Shown here: one piece after another, positions 46,924-55,875 of the stretch
How the letters are laid out: every line of letters starts with the position of its first letter
How positions within the stretch are numbered: position 1 is the stretch's first letter
Source: Paracerasibacillus soli
GTDB taxonomy: Bacteria; Bacillota; Bacilli; Bacillales; Amphibacillaceae
DNA length: 64,000 nt
Assembly: GCF_034006335.1 (NCBI RefSeq)
Contig: NZ_JAWDIQ010000002.1
Strand: one strand, 5' to 3'
Made by a program: the position numbers and the translations under genes
The notes under the pieces: generated by a model
Told to the model about the DNA's origin: nothing
Database searches by the model: none
The model's input: the letters and a program-made list of their open reading frames with translations, nothing else

Positions 46924-47184
46924 TTATCTACTTTTTACTAATAGGTTAACTGCCTCTTTTACAAGTTCCTCGGTACTTTCGCCTTTTTCTACATTTTCTC
47001 TTACACATTGTTCCAAGTTCATGCTCACTATTAGACCAATCGTCCGATCAATTGCATTACGTGAAGCTGATAATTGTGTAATCACATCGCGGCACTCTTT
47101 ATTTTGTTCAATCATATTCAAAACACCTTTTATTTGGCCATCGATTCGCTTTAACCGATTCACAACCGATTTATCGTAATTCAT
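46924..47184 (-). CDS. cstR: CsoR/CstR-family repressor, probably persulfide-sensing
   Basis: This gene encodes an 86-residue all-helical repressor (DUF156). The N-terminal RLKRIDGQIKGVLNMIEQ is typical. The sensing residues are Cys in NKECRDV (near residue 31) and Cys in NLEQCV (near 60); the copper-binding His of CsoR is replaced by Asn (MNLEQC). That pattern fits CstR, which forms disulfide or polysulfide links when exposed to persulfide. It lies among rhodaneses and a CoA-disulfide reductase, and operator-like palindromes flank the cluster. Confidence 0.85.
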   Translation of the reverse strand: MNYDKSVVNRLKRIDGQIKGVLNMIEQNKECRDVITQLSASRNAIDRTIGLIVSMNLEQCVRENVEKGESTEELVKEAVNLLVKSR

Positions 47185-47222
47185 CTGTCCATCCCCTTTC
47201 GACCTTAAGCACTACTAAAAGT

Positions 47223-48917
47223 TTACTTAAAATGATATGCTGTTACAATTTTATTTCTACCCAATTGTAGATCTTGATAATACTCATACAAATTAATCCC
47301 CAAATAAGAACCAGAAATATTGTACACATTGTCATAGCCCATATTTTGTAAAGCCATCACCATATTATAACTTCTTTGCCCGGAACGACAATGAATATAT
47401 ACAGGTTGGTCTGTTGGAATTTCATCTAATCTTTGTCTAAATTCGCTCAATGGAATATTCACTGCCGTTTTCAAATGTCCAACAGCATATTCACCTTTTT
47501 CTCGCGCGTCGATAATAAAAGCATTGTCCTCTACTAATTCACGCACTTGGGAGACTTTTACTTTTTTATATCTTCCGTGAAGTAAATTAAGTGCAACTAA
47601 TGCTGCGTGGTTGACCACATCTTTTGCCGTTCCTAACATTGGCGAATATGTTAACTCGAGGTCTTTTAAGTCTTCCAACGTCCCATTCATCGTAATCATC
47701 GTTGCAATGACGTCGATTCGTTTATCTACATTCCCTTTTCCAATCGCTTGGGCACCTAAAATTTTACCAGTTGGATATTCATACACAAGTTTAAAATGCA
47801 TTGGATTACTATTTGGCATTAAACCTACTTTATCCCCTGGCATAATGTAAACATAGTCCACATTCATACCTGCTTGTTCTGCTGTACGAACATTTAATCC
47901 TGTTGAAGCTGCATTTAAATCAAATAAATGGATTGACGAGGAACCAATGACACCATTATTTCTACTTTGAATGCCATACATATGGTCTGCCGCTGCTCTT
48001 GCTTGCTTTTGAGCAGGTCCCGCTAATGATAATCGTGTTGGTTTGTGTAAGAGACGATGGTATACTTCAATCGCATCCCCAACCGCATAAATATTTTGAT
48101 CGCTTGTGACGTAGTTATGATCTACTTTAATTGCACCAGTTTCGCCAATTTCTAGGCCCGCTTCTTGTGCTAAATTAATTTCAGGTTTTACGCCTATCGC
48201 CAATACGACTGCCTGTGCTTCTATTTTTCTACCAGATTGCGTTTCAACATACGTGTCGCCAATCTTCTCCAACCCATCATTTACAATTAAGTTTACGCCA
48301 TGATCAACCATTTCCTTATGCATAATTTGTGCCATATCGTAATCAAATGGAGTCATTACTTGATTTGCAAATTCTACTAATGACACATTATATCCTGCAA
48401 GTTTTAAGTTCTCTGCTACCTCTACACCGATAAACCCGCCACCAACAACAGCGATATCGTTTATTCCCTTTTGGTTTACGAAAGCGTGTATTCGCTCAAT
48501 ATCCACGACATTTCGAACTGTAAAAACATGTGGCTTATCGACGCCGTCAAAAGGAGGACGGACTGGTGTCGCTCCCGGTGAAAGAACTAGTTTGTCATAC
48601 TTCTCCTCATACACATTATTCGTCAAGACCTCCTTAACCGTAATTGTTTTCTTATCTCGATTAATTTTAACAACTTCTTGGTGCACTCTCGCTTCAATAT
48701 TGTAGCGATTTTTAAATATATCGGGGTTCATTAATACGAGTTGCTCACTATTTTCTACAATACCGCTTAAATGATACGGCAATGAACAGTTTGAGAAAGA
48801 TACATGTGGGCCTTTTTCAAACATGATAATCTCCGCATGTTCATCCAGTCTTCTAACCCGGGCCGCAACAGATGCTCCTCCAGCAACGCCACCGATAATT
48901 AATATTTTCCTTCCCAT
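47223..48917 (-). CDS. cdr: CoA-disulfide/CoA-persulfide reductase with C-terminal rhodanese domain
   Basis: This gene encodes 564 residues. There is an N-terminal FAD motif (ILIIGGVAGGASVAARVRR), the single redox Cys in SFSNCSLPYHLSG near residue 43, a NAD motif (DIAVVGGGFIGVEVAENLKL), a C-terminal dimerisation domain, and a rhodanese domain from about residue 465 with active-site loop YIHCRSGQRSYN. It reduces CoA disulfide or CoA persulfide with NAD(P)H, releasing sulfide. The ATG at 48917 has GAGGAG eight bases upstream. It is transcribed into the cstR gene, 38 bases downstream. Confidence 0.9.
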   Translation of the reverse strand: MGRKILIIGGVAGGASVAARVRRLDEHAEIIMFEKGPHVSFSNCSLPYHLSGIVENSEQLVLMNPDIFKNRYNIEARVHQEVVKINRDKKTITVKEVLTNNVYEEKYDKLVLSPGATPVRPPFDGVDKPHVFTVRNVVDIERIHAFVNQKGINDIAVVGGGFIGVEVAENLKLAGYNVSLVEFANQVMTPFDYDMAQIMHKEMVDHGVNLIVNDGLEKIGDTYVETQSGRKIEAQAVVLAIGVKPEINLAQEAGLEIGETGAIKVDHNYVTSDQNIYAVGDAIEVYHRLLHKPTRLSLAGPAQKQARAAADHMYGIQSRNNGVIGSSSIHLFDLNAASTGLNVRTAEQAGMNVDYVYIMPGDKVGLMPNSNPMHFKLVYEYPTGKILGAQAIGKGNVDKRIDVIATMITMNGTLEDLKDLELTYSPMLGTAKDVVNHAALVALNLLHGRYKKVKVSQVRELVEDNAFIIDAREKGEYAVGHLKTAVNIPLSEFRQRLDEIPTDQPVYIHCRSGQRSYNMVMALQNMGYDNVYNISGSYLGINLYEYYQDLQLGRNKIVTAYHFK

Positions 48918-49020
48918 GATCACCGCTCCTCTTATATTATGTTTAGGCATTATTTTTCCACCTATTGTTTCCTAATTGATTTGTAAATTATTAAGCCTGT
49001 TACCCGTTACTTTGCACTAT

Positions 49021-49060
49021 AGGCGGACGCTTTCCGCGGGCACAGCCTCACCCTCCGTCC
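49021..49060. repeat. Bacillaceae GC-rich interspersed repeat fragment
   Basis: GCGGACGCTTTCCGCGGGCA is a GC-rich motif frequently seen between Bacillaceae genes; it contains the small dyad GCGGA...TCCGC. Only one partial copy is present here. Confidence 0.5.
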
Positions 49061-49105
49061 AAGAGCTAAGTCCCAATGATTCTAAATCGAAAGGAGGTTG
49101 ATCTC

Positions 49106-49411
49106 TTACTTATTTATTTCTATTTCACCTTGCCAAGCTGACATGCCACCAGTCATATTTGTTACATCATAACCTTGACTTATCATATACTCACAAGCTG
49201 CAGTACTCCTCCCTCCAGAATGGCATACTACATAGTAATGTTGCTGCTTATCCATTTTAGCTAATTCATTCGGTATATCGCCGAGAGGTATATGTTTTGC
49301 TCCTGGGATTTTCCCTTGGGCAACTTCCTCATCTTCCCGAACATCAATAATATGGATCTCGGCTCCATTCGTTATCTTTTCTTCAAGCTCTTTTGGTAAA
49401 ATTGTCTTCAT
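49106..49411 (-). CDS. Single-domain rhodanese
   Basis: This gene encodes 101 residues with IIDVREDEEVAQGKIPGAKH and the active-site loop VVCHSGGRSTAACEY, closing with GGMSAWQG. It is a cytosolic sulfurtransferase or persulfide carrier. Three operator-like palindromes lie 40-170 bases upstream, so it is probably under CstR control. It is the most upstream gene of the sulfur cluster. Confidence 0.9.
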   Translation of the reverse strand: MKTILPKELEEKITNGAEIHIIDVREDEEVAQGKIPGAKHIPLGDIPNELAKMDKQQHYYVVCHSGGRSTAACEYMISQGYDVTNMTGGMSAWQGEIEINK

Positions 49412-49452
49412 ACATATTAGCTCCTTTAATTATCCGTTTATTTATATTAACT

Positions 49453-49466
49453 TACCCCAGTGGGTA
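49453..49466. promoter_or_regulatory. CstR-type operator, rhodanese promoter
   Basis: TACCC-CAGT-GGGTA is a perfect inverted repeat 42 bases before the rhodanese start. Confidence 0.72.
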
Positions 49467-49529
49467 TATAAAAACTAAAAAAAATATATTCTATCATGAT
49501 ATGCTTATTTTAGATTGGCCTCGCCACAT

Positions 49530-49543
49530 TACCCAAGGGGGTA
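49530..49543. promoter_or_regulatory. CstR-type operator, second site
   Basis: TACCC-AAGG-GGGTA has the same spacing as the sites at 46846 and 49453. Confidence 0.7.
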
Positions 49544-49566
49544 TCCCTCAATATGTGTTCATTATA

Positions 49567-49580
49567 TACCCCCCTAGGTA
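49567..49580. promoter_or_regulatory. CstR-type operator, third site (one mismatch)
   Basis: TACCC-CCCT-AGGTA deviates at one position from the pattern. Confidence 0.5.
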
Positions 49581-49781
49581 AAAAATCAAGGGAGAAATTT
49601 TATCATTGTAAAGATATTACGCGGGAAGAATAAAAGTAACATAAGGAATCATGAGAGATTTTCACACTAGGCAATAATAAAGTGCATATAACTTATGAAA
49701 TGTAAAATAGGGATATTTCCAATTTAACGGCAATTCCGCTATAGTTTAAGATAAAGGTAATTGAAGGGAGTGGGGATCGAT

Positions 49782-49943
49782 ATGAGATGTGGTGCGAAAT
49801 GTTTTATTGTCAACTTGGAATTGCGCGATAGGAAGAAAACTACCTCCGTCATCGTAAGAAGTCCCGCTGAAGCAAGAAAAAGTATTCGTAAAAAATATGG
49901 ATCTGATGTGGAAATTCTTTCAGTTATTGAAAAGAGGCAATAA
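49782..49943 (+). CDS. Small basic protein of 53 residues, unknown
   Basis: The frame MRCGAKCFIVNLELRDRKKT, then SPAEARKSIRKKYGSDVEIL, gives a small basic protein that may form one alpha/beta unit; two Cys lie in a CxxxC arrangement near the N terminus. AAGGGAGTGGGG lies upstream. Small proteins of similar make-up are found in other Bacillaceae but have no assigned function. It is divergent from the sulfur cluster, so one of the operators might affect it. Confidence 0.55.
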   Translation: MRCGAKCFIVNLELRDRKKTTSVIVRSPAEARKSIRKKYGSDVEILSVIEKRQ

Positions 49944-50084
49944 GCGTACCCATTTATGCACGGAAAAATATAAAAATAACATTTTTTCAAAATGAGTTAT
50001 TTTACACTTGTTAGATGAATGGATTAGCATGCGATTTTGGAATCTAGCATTATTTGGAGAAAAATTCAATACGAGGCCTAAAAA

Positions 50085-50120
50085 AAACCGCTTGGATATG
50101 CATAGATTGCTAAGCGGTTT
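50085..50120 (-). terminator. Terminator of the membrane protein gene at 50134
   Basis: AAACCGCTT pairs with AAGCGGTTT; a run of T follows on the minus strand. Confidence 0.82.
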
Positions 50121-50133
50121 CAAGATATAATTA

Positions 50134-50721
50134 TTATGAAGCACTTTGTTTGATAGAAGTTGTTTGTTTCCTATTTTCACTTATCAGTATAATAGTTGTT
50201 ATCAAGTAAATGGCACACAGCCCAAAAGGCAAGATTGTATATACATGTTCCATCAGAGCAAAACCTACGAGCGATGAAAAAGCGATAACTGCGACTGGTA
50301 GAAATATATAGGCTTTACTATTATATAATGCATGAAAAGGAAGAAAGTGAGCACCAGTTAATATCGCAATAAAAAATGGCAGCCACTCAATCTGTTCCAT
50401 AAAGATTAAAATCAATATCGGTGCAAATAGAATCTGCATGGCCCCTAAAACACCACTCATATTAGATAGTGGGTTATCTTGTGCAAAAATATCAATTTTA
50501 CAAAGACTTGCTACAAATATACTGAGAGGAAAAATCATTCCTGCTCCAATTAAATAAAATAGTCCTAATAAGTTGATGTGCATGTCAATAAAACCGAGTA
50601 CCCCCATTAGTAACCAATATGCTGTTCCAACATAAATCATCGTAACTCCCTTTTTTGTATGCCCAATTAGATCTTCTTTAGCTTCGATTACATTTAATTT
50701 TTCCTCATTCGTATTGGTCAT
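50134..50721 (-). CDS. Six-span membrane protein (DUF7010-like)
   Basis: This gene encodes about 195 residues. After a 25-residue hydrophilic start there are six membrane spans, among them YWLLMGVLGFIDM, GMIFPLSIFVASL, and ILFAPILILIFM, with GAHFLPFHALY between spans 4 and 5. The pattern fits a family of uncharacterised Firmicute membrane proteins. The start at 50721 is preferred because AGGAGG touches the alternative GTG at 50733. It is a single gene with its own terminator. Confidence 0.7.
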   Translation of the reverse strand: MTNTNEEKLNVIEAKEDLIGHTKKGVTMIYVGTAYWLLMGVLGFIDMHINLLGLFYLIGAGMIFPLSIFVASLCKIDIFAQDNPLSNMSGVLGAMQILFAPILILIFMEQIEWLPFFIAILTGAHFLPFHALYNSKAYIFLPVAVIAFSSLVGFALMEHVYTILPFGLCAIYLITTIILISENRKQTTSIKQSAS

Positions 50722-50733
50722 CCTCTCTTTCAC

Positions 50734-51118
50734 CCTCCTTGTTCATCTTGTAAATAATAATCATAAAATCAGTATAGCATAAATTAATCATAAAGAGACA
50801 TCATTCTGAAAATTGCACTTCATGTTCTGTTATGCGATAACAGGCGAAATATGATTATCATTTGAGTACCTTGCTATAAGGGGGAAATACTTCACCAAAC
50901 GAATATCCGCAATCTTCCATTATAACAAGTGTCACTAGCTTTGGTTGGAGATAGTTTATAGAATAAAGTGGAACTCCAATCAGTAGGTTTCCCCACTTCC
51001 CCTATCGATTGTTCACGGAACGGAATGGGATTTTATCGGCTGTTGCCCCTCCCATTCTCATTCGTTGCCTAATGGAAGAAGGAGTCTACAGCCAAATAGC
51101 CCATATTACATTTCCCTA
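50734..51118. other. Intergenic gap without a convincing gene
   Basis: No coding region or strong hairpin was seen. The promoter of the membrane protein gene must lie at its left end. Confidence 0.4.
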
Positions 51119-53398
51119 CTAATATGGATGTTCTTTCACCGCAGCCTTTAACCATTTTGCTGTCACTGTTTCGGCATATAACATTTCTTCTGGTGTGCCT
51201 TCAAATATAATCTGTCCACCTTTTTTCCCTCCACCAGGACCTAACTCAATTACCCAATCGCTCGCTGCTATAAAATCCAAATGATGTTCAATAATGAAAA
51301 CGGAATTACCTTTGTTTACAAGGTTTTGAAATACGTCTAAAAGTTTTCCGCTATCCTTTGTATGCAGTCCTAAAGATGGCTCGTCTAACAAGTAGATTTG
51401 CCCCTCCTTTTGTAAGTGGCTTGCAAGTTTTAGACGTTGCACCTCTCCTCCACTTAAAGAGCTTGTCGTCTGTCCTAACGTTAAATATCCTAAACCAACG
51501 TCTTGCAGTTTCTGAACGCTCTGCAAAATTTTAGGCATTTTAAAATAAGCCGTCGCTTCATCTATTGTTAAATCTAACAATTGTACGATATTTTTATCCC
51601 CATATCGATATGACAATGCTTCATCTGAATATCGCGAACCGCCACATGCTTCACACCGAATTGTCACAGGATCTGCAAATGCTACATCTGGTTTTGTTAC
51701 GCCTTTTCCTTTACAGATAGGACATGCGCCAAGGGAATTAAAGCTGAACAAACCCGCTCGTTTTCCTGTTTCCTTGGAAAATATCGCACGAATATCATCC
51801 ATTATTCCCATATATGTGGCAAGTGTCGAACGACTCGAGACTCCTATACTACCTTGCCCAACCATGATGGTTTCAGGATAATTCTTCGCAAATGCATCTA
51901 ACATAAGAGAACTTTTACCTGAACCGGATACACCACATATAGAAACGAAAACATGTTTGGGTATATGGATGCTTATATTTTTCAAGTTGTGATGATTTGC
52001 GCCTTTTATTGTAAAATAACTTTTTATTGCCCGTGGTTTTTTGTTTATTTTTAGCTTATGGTCTAGAGATGCTGCAGTTGGCGTGTCTTTTAATGTATCT
52101 AATTTACCTTGATAGATAACCTTCCCCCCATTTATACCTGCCCCTGGTCCCATCTCAATAATTTCGTCCGCTGCTTTTATTACGGATAGATCGTGTTCGA
52201 TTACAATGACGGTATTATGTTGTGCTTTTATATCTTTTAACATTTCTACGAGCATATCCACTTCTTCTGGATGAAGCCCTGCACTTGGTTCGTCGAAAAT
52301 ATATGTAATATTGTTGAGGCTACCTCCTAAATGACGGGCTATTTTCACTCTTTGTGCTTCACCACCAGAAAGGGTACTCATTTTTCTTGAAAGGCTAAGA
52401 TAACCCAATCCCAATTTATTGAGCAGTTTTATCTGTGGAATTACCTGTCGAGCGATAGATTCTCCCATCGGATCCTGTATGTTTGTAAGTTCTTCCGACA
52501 GTTCTATAAGTTCTAATTGCTCATAGTCTGCAATATTGAAATGATTTATTTTGCAAGCCAATACTTTCGGATTCAGACCAGATCCTTGGCAGGTTGCACA
52601 AAATGAACGGGTTGCTACGGCTAAGACATCATCTTGAGAAACTTCTTTTAGTTTGGAAATATCTCTATTGATATAGAGACGTGTAAATCTTGGCAATAAG
52701 CCATCCCACTCATGTGGCTGTGGTCCGTTTTTTGTGTGAAATGGTGCATAGACCTTTTCACCTTCTGGGGGACCATACAATAATAGGCGGAGCTTTTCTT
52801 TGGGGTAATCTTTGATAGGTAGATCCGGATCAAATAGTCCGCCGGTCATCATCCATCTGCCTTGCCAACCTGAGGGAGAAAGTGGCTTAAATTTTACTGC
52901 ATAATTCCGAAGTGACTTGTCAAAGTCGATTATTTTATGGCGGTCAGGCGTCACGACTTCTCCAAATCCACTACATTCCGGGCATCTACCAAAGGAGCTT
53001 TGACTCGAAAAGTCCGTTGCAGAACCGATTGTTGGCTTTCCTATTCGTGAAAATAAAAGTCTAATAAGTGGCTGGATATCCATATAAGTACCTACAGTTG
53101 AGCGAGAATTGCTCCCTATTGGTCTTTGCTCTACTACAACGACTGGACTTAAGTTCTGCATCAAGTCTGCGTGTGGCCTTTCGTACCTTGGCATTTGATT
53201 TCGAACATAAAGCGGATAATTGAACGTCATTTGCCTTCTACTTTCTGTTGCGAGTGTATCAAAAACAACAGAGCTTTTCCCCGATCCAGAAAGCCCAGTG
53301 AAAACAGTAATTTTTTCCTTCTGGATGTTTACATCAATATCTTTTAAATTATTTTCTTTCATTCCTCTTAAAATGATTTCATCTTTCATTTCTGACAT
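51119..53398 (-). CDS. UvrA-like ABC ATPase (short UvrA paralogue)
   Basis: This gene encodes 759 residues against about 950 for UvrA proper, because the UvrB-interaction region is missing. Two ABC ATPase halves are seen: Walker A GLSGSGKSSVVFDTLA near residue 34, signature TLSGGEAQRVK near 345; then GVSGSGKSSLMLDAF near 490 and SLSGGEVQRLK near 660. CxxC zinc modules occur at CPECSGFG and CPICKGKG. Such proteins (UvrA2/DrrC-like) bind damaged or drug-modified DNA and can give drug tolerance, but the substrate is unknown. AAAGG lies nine bases before the ATG. Confidence 0.9.
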   Translation of the reverse strand: MSEMKDEIILRGMKENNLKDIDVNIQKEKITVFTGLSGSGKSSVVFDTLATESRRQMTFNYPLYVRNQMPRYERPHADLMQNLSPVVVVEQRPIGSNSRSTVGTYMDIQPLIRLLFSRIGKPTIGSATDFSSQSSFGRCPECSGFGEVVTPDRHKIIDFDKSLRNYAVKFKPLSPSGWQGRWMMTGGLFDPDLPIKDYPKEKLRLLLYGPPEGEKVYAPFHTKNGPQPHEWDGLLPRFTRLYINRDISKLKEVSQDDVLAVATRSFCATCQGSGLNPKVLACKINHFNIADYEQLELIELSEELTNIQDPMGESIARQVIPQIKLLNKLGLGYLSLSRKMSTLSGGEAQRVKIARHLGGSLNNITYIFDEPSAGLHPEEVDMLVEMLKDIKAQHNTVIVIEHDLSVIKAADEIIEMGPGAGINGGKVIYQGKLDTLKDTPTAASLDHKLKINKKPRAIKSYFTIKGANHHNLKNISIHIPKHVFVSICGVSGSGKSSLMLDAFAKNYPETIMVGQGSIGVSSRSTLATYMGIMDDIRAIFSKETGKRAGLFSFNSLGACPICKGKGVTKPDVAFADPVTIRCEACGGSRYSDEALSYRYGDKNIVQLLDLTIDEATAYFKMPKILQSVQKLQDVGLGYLTLGQTTSSLSGGEVQRLKLASHLQKEGQIYLLDEPSLGLHTKDSGKLLDVFQNLVNKGNSVFIIEHHLDFIAASDWVIELGPGGGKKGGQIIFEGTPEEMLYAETVTAKWLKAAVKEHPY

Positions 53399-53575
53399 TT
53401 TATCATCCTTTCTCGCATAGGTTTACGAAGCTTATGCGGGAGATGTAGCATTCATTATATCAATTAACCGCTTGTTTATCCCTCATTCGGTTATCATTGG
53501 CTTCATTTTCGTAGCAGCTGATACGTTCTATATTGGTTAGTTCCGTTTTCTAATTTATAAAAACGCCCATAAAAA

Positions 53576-53613
53576 TAGAGCGTATTTCTGATAAACATTG
53601 AAAATACGCTCTA
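53576..53613 (-). terminator. Terminator of gapN
   Basis: TAGAGCGTATTT pairs with AAATACGCTCTA, followed on the minus strand by TTTTTATG. Confidence 0.82.
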
Positions 53614-53646
53614 CTATTATTTACTTTTATATCAAAACACGTAAAT

Positions 53647-55100
53647 TTATTCAGCCAAATTAAGCACTGTTATTTTTTCACGTGTCATTGATTCGATACT
53701 CTTCTTAATTCCTTGTACTCCCATTCCAGATCCTTTCACACCGATAAATGGGAAATGGTCAGGTCCTCGCTCCGTACGACCATTAATTTGAACTGAACCG
53801 ACTTCAATTTTATTTGCAATCGCAAATGCTTTATTAATGTCTTTTGTAAAAATACTTGCTTGCAGTCCATATTCAGATTCATTCGTTATGCTAACTGCTT
53901 CTTCATCTGATGTCACGCGGATGATTGGTAACACAGGTCCAAATGGTTCCTCCCATGCTACTTGCATGTCTCCTGTAACATGATCTAGAAGTGTAGGATA
54001 GATGAGGTTTTCCTCCCGTTTGTTTCCTGTTATCAATGTAGCACCTTTTTCAATGGCATCTGTAATTAAACCTTGAACAAAATCAGCTGACTTTGTATCA
54101 ATTAAAGGTACAACGGTACTATTGTCTTCCGGTGAACCTACAGCTAATTTATCTATTTCTTCCTTCAACATGCTTACGAGTTCGTCCGCTACTTTTTCGT
54201 GTACTAAGACACGCTTAATTGCTGTACAGCGTTGGCCTGAATAAGAAAAGGCACCACTAATAATTTGCTTGACAGCTTCATCTAAGTCAGCATCTTCCCG
54301 AACAATTCCAGGATCCTTTCCACCAAGTTCAAGCACTAACGGAACTTTTGTAGCCGTTTTGGCTAAATGATTACCTGTCTCTGTTCCACCAGTAAAGGAA
54401 ATCATATTGATACCTTTATGCTCAACAATATAATCACCAATGTCAGAACCCTTACCTGTCACTAAGTTTACAAGACCTTTTGGCAAGCCTGCTTTACTTA
54501 GTGCTTCTATCATTTTCGTACCACTTAGCGCACCTTGTGTAGCAGGTTTGAAGACGACAGCATTTCCTGCCATCAATGCTGGTGCTATTTTAGCAGCAGA
54601 TAAGTTTACCGGATAATTGAACGGAGAGATCGCTAACACGACACCTAGTGGAACTCGCTCGACAATTGCAATTTTCGACTTAGAGCCGCCTGGAAAACTG
54701 TCCCCTCTCATGCTTTCTCCTTGGGTATGTTCTGCTTCTTCTATCGTATATCGAATGAAGTCGGCAGTACGCACGACTTCTTCTTCGCATCGTTATAAGC
54801 TTTCCCTACTTCTTTCATAATGACTTCCGCAATTTCATCTTGCATATGCACTAATTCATCAGCCCATTTATATAAATAGCTACCACGTTCCTGTAGGGAA
54901 ACATCCGCCCACTTCGCTTGTGCTTCATGTGCATATTGAATAGCTTCGTCCACTTCCGCCTTTGTAACGGCTTGTACCTCTCCAATCACCTGATGAAGAT
55001 ATGGAGACTTAATAGCAATAGTATGACCAGATTCGCTATTTTTCCACTCTCCGTTGATATAAAACTTATGCACTCCTGATGTCATTTCATGAGATGTCAT
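53647..55100 (-). pseudogene. gapN: NADP-dependent glyceraldehyde-3-phosphate dehydrogenase GapN, one frameshift
   Basis: Joined, this is about 484 residues of an aldehyde dehydrogenase. It starts HKFYINGEWKNSESGHTIAI. The cofactor and proton-shuttle region is AISPFNYPVNLSAAKIAPAL, the general base Glu lies in LVLELGGKDP, and the catalytic Cys in YSGQRCTAIKR. The Arg in ...ADFIRYTIEEAEHTQGE and NGRTERGPDHFPF match GapN rather than generic aldehyde dehydrogenases. It oxidises glyceraldehyde 3-phosphate to 3-phosphoglycerate, yielding NADPH. The frame is lost near 54775 (AAAG read as AAG), probably an error. GAAGGAG lies eight bases before ATG 55100. Confidence 0.88.
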
Positions 55101-55136
55101 TTTTATTTCTCCTTCCATGAAAAACATATTATCTCA

Positions 55137-55158
55137 CCTATCGTGAACTCACGATAGG
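55137..55158. promoter_or_regulatory. 22-bp palindrome upstream of gapN
   Basis: CCTATCGTGA-AC-TCACGATAGG is a perfect 10-bp inverted repeat, 37 bases before the gapN ATG. It could be an operator or an attenuating hairpin; no T run follows it. Confidence 0.55.
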
Positions 55159-55551
55159 AACGAAGCCAATCTATCTTATACAAGCATCTATGTATCAATA
55201 TTACAATTGGCTTCTTTTTACAAAATAGTAAATAAAACTTTTGTTTTTCATATCATATACTTTACTTTTTTGATAAACAATGTTCAACTTCTATGTTTGG
55301 TGAGCGGTTACATTTTCCATATTTTCATATTGAAGCAAGGACATATCGGTGCGCGTTACCATCTGACATATTTATCCCTAATATAAACCTAATTGTCTCT
55401 TATCTTTCCCATCTAAAATTGAAATAACCTCCAATCTTCCGTTGATTAGAGGTTATTTCATCACTTATGCTTATTTCATATATATTTCAACTAGCGCTAG
55501 ACATCTATCTTTAGTCATTTCCGCCTGTATACTCGTGTATTCGTAGGTCTC
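55159..55551. other. Intergenic gap with a hairpin
   Basis: No gene is seen. GAAATAACCTC and GAGGTTATTTC (55421-55459) form an 11-bp stem of unknown role without a T run on either side. Confidence 0.45.
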
Positions 55552-55740
55552 TCATGATCCGCCTTGATTTTTCTTTATTGCTGATTCTGCCGCAAGACCT
55601 TTATCCTTGACCCATTCACGCTGTTCATTCCTTAACTGATCCATTTTATCAGTAGAAAGTTGACTTTTTAATATGCCCTATTTTAAGCAGATCTTCCCAT
55701 TTGCTATAGAAGTTACCCAACACCTCATCCATGTCCATCT
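55552..55740 (-). pseudogene. Remnant of an LprI-type gene
   Basis: A readable segment ends at 55552 and gives KSQLSTDKMDQLRNEQREWV followed by KDKGLAAESAIKKN. It is close to HLPTDKMDELRKEQREWIHY of the lipoprotein at 11077. Upstream of it the frame is lost and stops accumulate; no start or lipobox remains. Confidence 0.65.
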
Positions 55741-55843
55741 ACATACCATCTGTAAATTTTCCCTTGAAGTACTTCATATATTAGATACAACTTCATGAAA
55801 TCTCTCTATGTAATCCTTCTTTCCATTCTCTACGAAAAGGAAA

Positions 55844-55875
55844 AAGCATAGACTGCCAATTTGGCGTCTATGCTT
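55844..55875 (-). terminator. Terminator of mqo
   Basis: AAGCATAGAC pairs with GTCTATGCTT, with an inner TGCCAA/TTGGCG stem and TTTTT following on the minus strand; it overlaps the corrected mqo stop. Confidence 0.85.

Noticed and set aside
55421..55459. Terminator between gapN and mqo
   Set aside because: The stem is good, but no T run follows on either strand and no transcript is expected to end there.
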